Assembly (NCBI RefSeq): GCF_015209725.1
Contig: NZ_CP063656.1
Coordinates: 789,001-853,000 of the forward strand
Direction of reading: 5' to 3'
DNA length: 64,000 bases
DNA from: Lysobacter ciconiae
GTDB lineage: Bacteria; Pseudomonadota; Gammaproteobacteria; Xanthomonadales; Xanthomonadaceae
The notes under the pieces are model-generated. The model was not told the DNA's origin and did no database searches. It was given only the letters and a program-made list of their open reading frames with translations. Below, piece after piece: positions 61,227 to 64,000 of the stretch. The translations under genes were made by a program, and so were the position numbers. Position 1 is the first letter of the stretch. Each line of letters begins with the position of its first letter.

Positions 61227-61457
61227 TTAGACGGCGGCAGGCAGCACCCGGACTTCGGCCCCTTCCACGCTGACCACCTGGCCCGCGCGTATCTTGCAGG
61301 TCTTGCGCAGCTCGACCTTCCCGTCCACGGCGACCGCGCCGCTGGCAACGATCTGCTTGCCGATGCCGCCGCTGTCGCACAGTCCGACCAGCTTCAGCAG
61401 CTGGTTCAGTTCCACGTACTCGTGGCCGTCATCGAGTTCGAATTCCAGTGATTCCAT
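61227..61457 (-). CDS. S4-domain RNA-binding protein (YbcJ-like)
   Basis: RNA-binding protein of 76 residues. The S4 core is EYVELNQLLKLVGLCDSGGI, GKQIVASGAVAVDGKVELRK, then TCKIRAGQVVSVEGAEVRVL, as in E. coli YbcJ (heat-shock-related S4 subfamily). ATG 61457 gives MESLEFELDD, the normal start. Antisense open frames overlapping dbpA are not real genes. It is divergent from dbpA with about 110 bp between starts. Confidence 0.93.
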   Translation of the reverse strand: MESLEFELDDGHEYVELNQLLKLVGLCDSGGIGKQIVASGAVAVDGKVELRKTCKIRAGQVVSVEGAEVRVLPAAV

Positions 61458-61568
61458 CGGGCGGTCGCTGCGGAAGGGTGGGTCAGGGTCGCAGCGGCTT
61501 GATTGGGACGCAAGCCGGGATGACCCGTGAAGCGCGGATGCAGCGCTGCAACCTGCGATCATGGCGCA

Positions 61569-62963
61569 ATGACCAGCCACGACCCCCAGCACGCCTTCGC
61601 CAGCCTCGATCTGTCCGCCCAGCTTTTGCAGGGTGTGGACGCACTGGGCTATACCCAGCTCACTCCGGTACAGGCGCAGGCCCTGCCGGCAATCCTGGAG
61701 GGACGCGACGTCATCGCCCAGGCGCCGACCGGCAGCGGCAAGACCGCGGCGTTCGGACTCGGTGTCCTCAGCCGGGTGGATGCGACCCGGATCCAGACCC
61801 AGGCACTGGTGCTTTGTCCGACCCGTGAGCTCGCCGACCAGGTCGGACGGCAGCTGCGGAAGCTGGCGCTGGGTATTCCCAACCTGAAGCTGTCGGTGCT
61901 GTGCGGCGGCATGCCGCTGGCGCCTCAGCTGGCGTCGCTGGCCACCCACGATCCCCAGGTGGTGGTCGGCACGCCGGGGCGGATCCAGGAGCTGCTGCGC
62001 AAGAAGGCGCTGCATCTTCGCGGCGTGCATACGCTGGTGCTGGATGAGGCGGACCGCATGCTCGACATGGGCTTCGAGGACCAGATCCGCGAGATCGTCG
62101 GCAAGCTGCCCGCAGATCGGCAGGGCCTGATGTTCTCGGCGACGTTCCCGGACGCGATCCGCACCCTGGCCGGCGCGATGCTGCGCACGCCGCTGCAGGT
62201 CACTGTGGAATCGTCGGAAAGCCCGACCCGCATCCGCCAGCTGTTCTACGAAGTGGAGCCGGGCCGCAAGACGCCGCTGCTGGCGGCGCTGCTGCTGCAG
62301 TTCCGCCCGGAGTCGTGTGTGGTGTTCTGCAACATGCGCCGTGACACCGAGGAGGTCGTGGCTTCGCTTGCCCACTACGGATTCACGGCGCTGGCGCTGC
62401 ACGGCGACATGGAGCAGCGCGATCGTGACGAGATCCTGCTGCGCTTTGCCAACCGCAGTTGCAGCGTGCTGGTCGCCAGTGACGTCGCCGCGCGCGGGCT
62501 GGATGTCGAGGACCTGGCCGCGGTGGTCAACTATGAGCTGCCGACGGACGCCGACACCTACGTGCACCGGATCGGGCGCACCGGTCGCGCCGGCCGGGAA
62601 GGGCTGGCGCTGAGCCTTTGTGCTCCCGCGGAAGTGTCGCGCGCCGACATGATCGCCCTGCATACCGGCACGCCGCTGGAGTGGGTGCGCGCAACACCGC
62701 TTGCCGGGAAGGCCGCCGGTGTGGTGCCGGCGGCGATGGTCACCTTGCGCATCGACGGCGGCAAGACCGACAAGCTGCGACCGGGCGACATCGTCGGCGC
62801 GCTGACCGGAGATGCGGGCCTGCCGTCGTCGGCGATCGGCAAGATCGACGTGTTCGCCAGGCGCTCCTATGTCGCCGTCGCCCGCGGCAAGGCCGACGCG
62901 GCGCTGGCCCGCCTGCGCGAAGGCAGGATCAAGAACCGGCGCTTCCGCATCCAGCGGATCTGA
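61569..62963 (+). CDS. dbpA: DbpA, ATP-dependent RNA helicase
   Basis: DEAD-box helicase that acts on 23S rRNA hairpin 92 during 50S assembly, 464 residues. Motif Q near TQLTPVQAQALPAIL; I APTGSGKTAAF; Ia CPTRELADQ; Ib VVVGTPGRI; II VLDEADRMLDMGF; III FSATFP; V ASDVAARGLDVED; VI HRIGRTGRAGR. The C-terminal domain (VTLRIDGGKTDKLRPGDIVG, IGKIDVFARRSYVAVARGKA) is the DbpA-specific RNA-binding module. The start MTSHDPQHAF at 61569 is the usual one. Confidence 0.97.
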   Translation: MTSHDPQHAFASLDLSAQLLQGVDALGYTQLTPVQAQALPAILEGRDVIAQAPTGSGKTAAFGLGVLSRVDATRIQTQALVLCPTRELADQVGRQLRKLALGIPNLKLSVLCGGMPLAPQLASLATHDPQVVVGTPGRIQELLRKKALHLRGVHTLVLDEADRMLDMGFEDQIREIVGKLPADRQGLMFSATFPDAIRTLAGAMLRTPLQVTVESSESPTRIRQLFYEVEPGRKTPLLAALLLQFRPESCVVFCNMRRDTEEVVASLAHYGFTALALHGDMEQRDRDEILLRFANRSCSVLVASDVAARGLDVEDLAAVVNYELPTDADTYVHRIGRTGRAGREGLALSLCAPAEVSRADMIALHTGTPLEWVRATPLAGKAAGVVPAAMVTLRIDGGKTDKLRPGDIVGALTGDAGLPSSAIGKIDVFARRSYVAVARGKADAALARLREGRIKNRRFRIQRI

Positions 62964-62971
62964 CCCCGGGG

Positions 62972-63916
62972 CTAGTCGACGACGATCTTCGACTCGGCGG
63001 TGGCAAGCATCTCCGGATGCCCGCCGCGACGCGGCTTGCCCAGCAGCGGGTAGATGAACACCGCGATCAGGATGATCGCCACCCCGAGGTAGAACTGCAG
63101 GCTCAGCTCGTGCTGCTCGCCCAGCAGGAGGATGGCCAGTGCGATGGCGTAGACCGGTTCCAGGTTGACCGCCAGTTGCGCCGAGAACGCACTCATGTGG
63201 CGCAGCGCCGCCAGTGACAGCGCGAACGGCAACAGCGTGCAGCCCAACGCCAGCACGAGCAGCCAGCCGATGTCGCGCGCGCTGGGCAGCGTGAGCAGGT
63301 TGGTATCGCCCAGCACCGGCAGGACATACGGCAGCACCGGTGCCAGCAGCGTCAGCGCCAGGGTGCCCGCGCCCAGTTCCAGCGCGGTCACGGTCAGCGG
63401 ATCGGCATGCTCGACCAGGCGCTTGTTAAGCGAACCGAACAGCGCCACCAGCAACGCCGACACCGCGCCGACGACAATGCCGATGCGCATGCCGTCAGGC
63501 ACACCGCCGACCACCAAGGCCACTCCGGGCAGGACGGCCACGCCGAGCATGAAGTCGCGCCGCGAGAACCGGCTGCGCGCCAGCCACGGCTCGACCAGCG
63601 CAGTGAAGACGGTGGCCAGCGCAATGCACGTCGCGCCGATGGAGGCGTTGGACAGCTTGATCGCGGCGTAGAAGGTCAGCCAGTGCAGTGATACCAACAC
63701 CCCGATGCCGGCGTAGGCCCACAGCAGCCGGCGGGGCATCGCGCGCAGTCCGCGCCACACCCGCGGCACCAGCGCCAGCGCTGCCGTCACCATCAGCATC
63801 CGCCACCACACCAGAGGCAGCGCGGCGAGCGTGATCACCTTGCCGAGGATGGCCGTGAAGCCCCACAACAGGACGCAGAAGTGGATCTGCAGGAAGGCTT
63901 TGTTGGTCGGGGTCAT
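62972..63916 (-). CDS. EamA-family (DMT) transporter
   Basis: Inner-membrane protein of 314 residues with about ten hydrophobic segments in two EamA repeats: LQIHFCVLLWGFTAILGKVI, AYAGIGVLVSLHWLTFYAAI, then LALAALRHMSAFSAQLAVNL (as SLAALRHMSAFSAQLAVNLE) and YLGVAIILIAVFIYPLL. The Ala-rich repeats and loop patterns are typical of drug/metabolite exporters of unknown substrate. A few bases separate its 3' end from dbpA (convergent), so both stop within 10 bp. The start is the ATG at 63916. Confidence 0.93.
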   Translation of the reverse strand: MTPTNKAFLQIHFCVLLWGFTAILGKVITLAALPLVWWRMLMVTAALALVPRVWRGLRAMPRRLLWAYAGIGVLVSLHWLTFYAAIKLSNASIGATCIALATVFTALVEPWLARSRFSRRDFMLGVAVLPGVALVVGGVPDGMRIGIVVGAVSALLVALFGSLNKRLVEHADPLTVTALELGAGTLALTLLAPVLPYVLPVLGDTNLLTLPSARDIGWLLVLALGCTLLPFALSLAALRHMSAFSAQLAVNLEPVYAIALAILLLGEQHELSLQFYLGVAIILIAVFIYPLLGKPRRGGHPEMLATAESKIVVD

Positions 63917-64000
63917 CGCATCGGGCCGCAGTCAGCGGCACATTGTGCGCAATGCAGCCAACCGTGGCGAGCGCGCCGGGGCTAGTGAACCGCTGCGCGG
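63917..64000. other. Sequence past the last gene
   Basis: The last 84 bp upstream of the EamA transporter hold no complete gene. I see no promoter element that can be assigned with confidence. Confidence 0.4.

Noticed and set aside
61227..62663. A 478-codon minus-strand frame ending in the S4 gene
   Set aside because: Only the last 76 codons show family features; the rest is antisense to dbpA.

Overview
The window is high-GC gammaproteobacterial DNA, most likely from the Xanthomonadaceae (Lysobacter/Luteimonas/Xanthomonas-like). This is an inference from gene content: a Xanthomonas-type NPP phosphodiesterase, a GDSL esterase autotransporter, a large TonB-dependent receptor, membrane-anchored FadE beside a TetR gene, GTP-type PEP carboxykinase, and a DUF3348-DUF802-OmpA-DUF2894 cluster. 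No rRNA, CRISPR array or insertion sequence was seen. One tRNA gene, tRNA-Gly(CCC), is present. Almost all of the sequence is coding.

Layout. 1-12 kb is motility and signalling. The rod/hook operon flgB-C-D-E-F-G-H-I-J runs on the minus strand from an excellent sigma-54 promoter, preceded by cheV. Divergent to it are flgA-flgM-flgN and an overlapping cytoplasmic histidine kinase. flgA has its own sigma-54 promoter, and sigma-28 sites precede flgM and cheV. A catalytically degenerate GGDEF-EAL protein with a C-terminal receiver domain faces the kinase. 12-26 kb is mostly core metabolism and envelope: an M28 peptidase, MscL, an FAH-family enzyme, a frameshifted small membrane protein, a Rieske protein, an SLC13-type permease, TrmB, the GDSL autotransporter, tRNA-Gly, the retropepsin-like protease/RimK pair, Ogt, NPP and HutU.

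26-34 kb is the most unusual part. A nuclease toxin-like gene is followed by a small YezG/DUF600-like immunity candidate. Immediately upstream is a tight four-gene operon coding for a MotAB/ZorAB-like membrane complex of unknown role: a DUF3348 protein, a 700-residue MotA/ExbB-like protein with a ~510-residue cytoplasmic coiled tail, a MotB/OmpA-like protein that keeps the transmembrane Asp, and a DUF2894 protein. An MscS channel and a GST follow.

34-64 kb carries fadE/TetR/pckG (fatty-acid oxidation linked to gluconeogenesis), a TonB receptor, Hsp33, MtgA, a GtrB-like glycosyltransferase, a CBS protein, an AsmA-family protein, PrfC and an HDOD protein. A low-GC pair of tandem paralogues, one internally deleted, lies at 53.9-55.7 kb. 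After it come HtpG with a sigma-32-like promoter, Upp, several small proteins, a ClpP-fold lipoprotein, BON and S4 proteins, DbpA and an EamA transporter. Several convergent pairs share bidirectional hairpin terminators.
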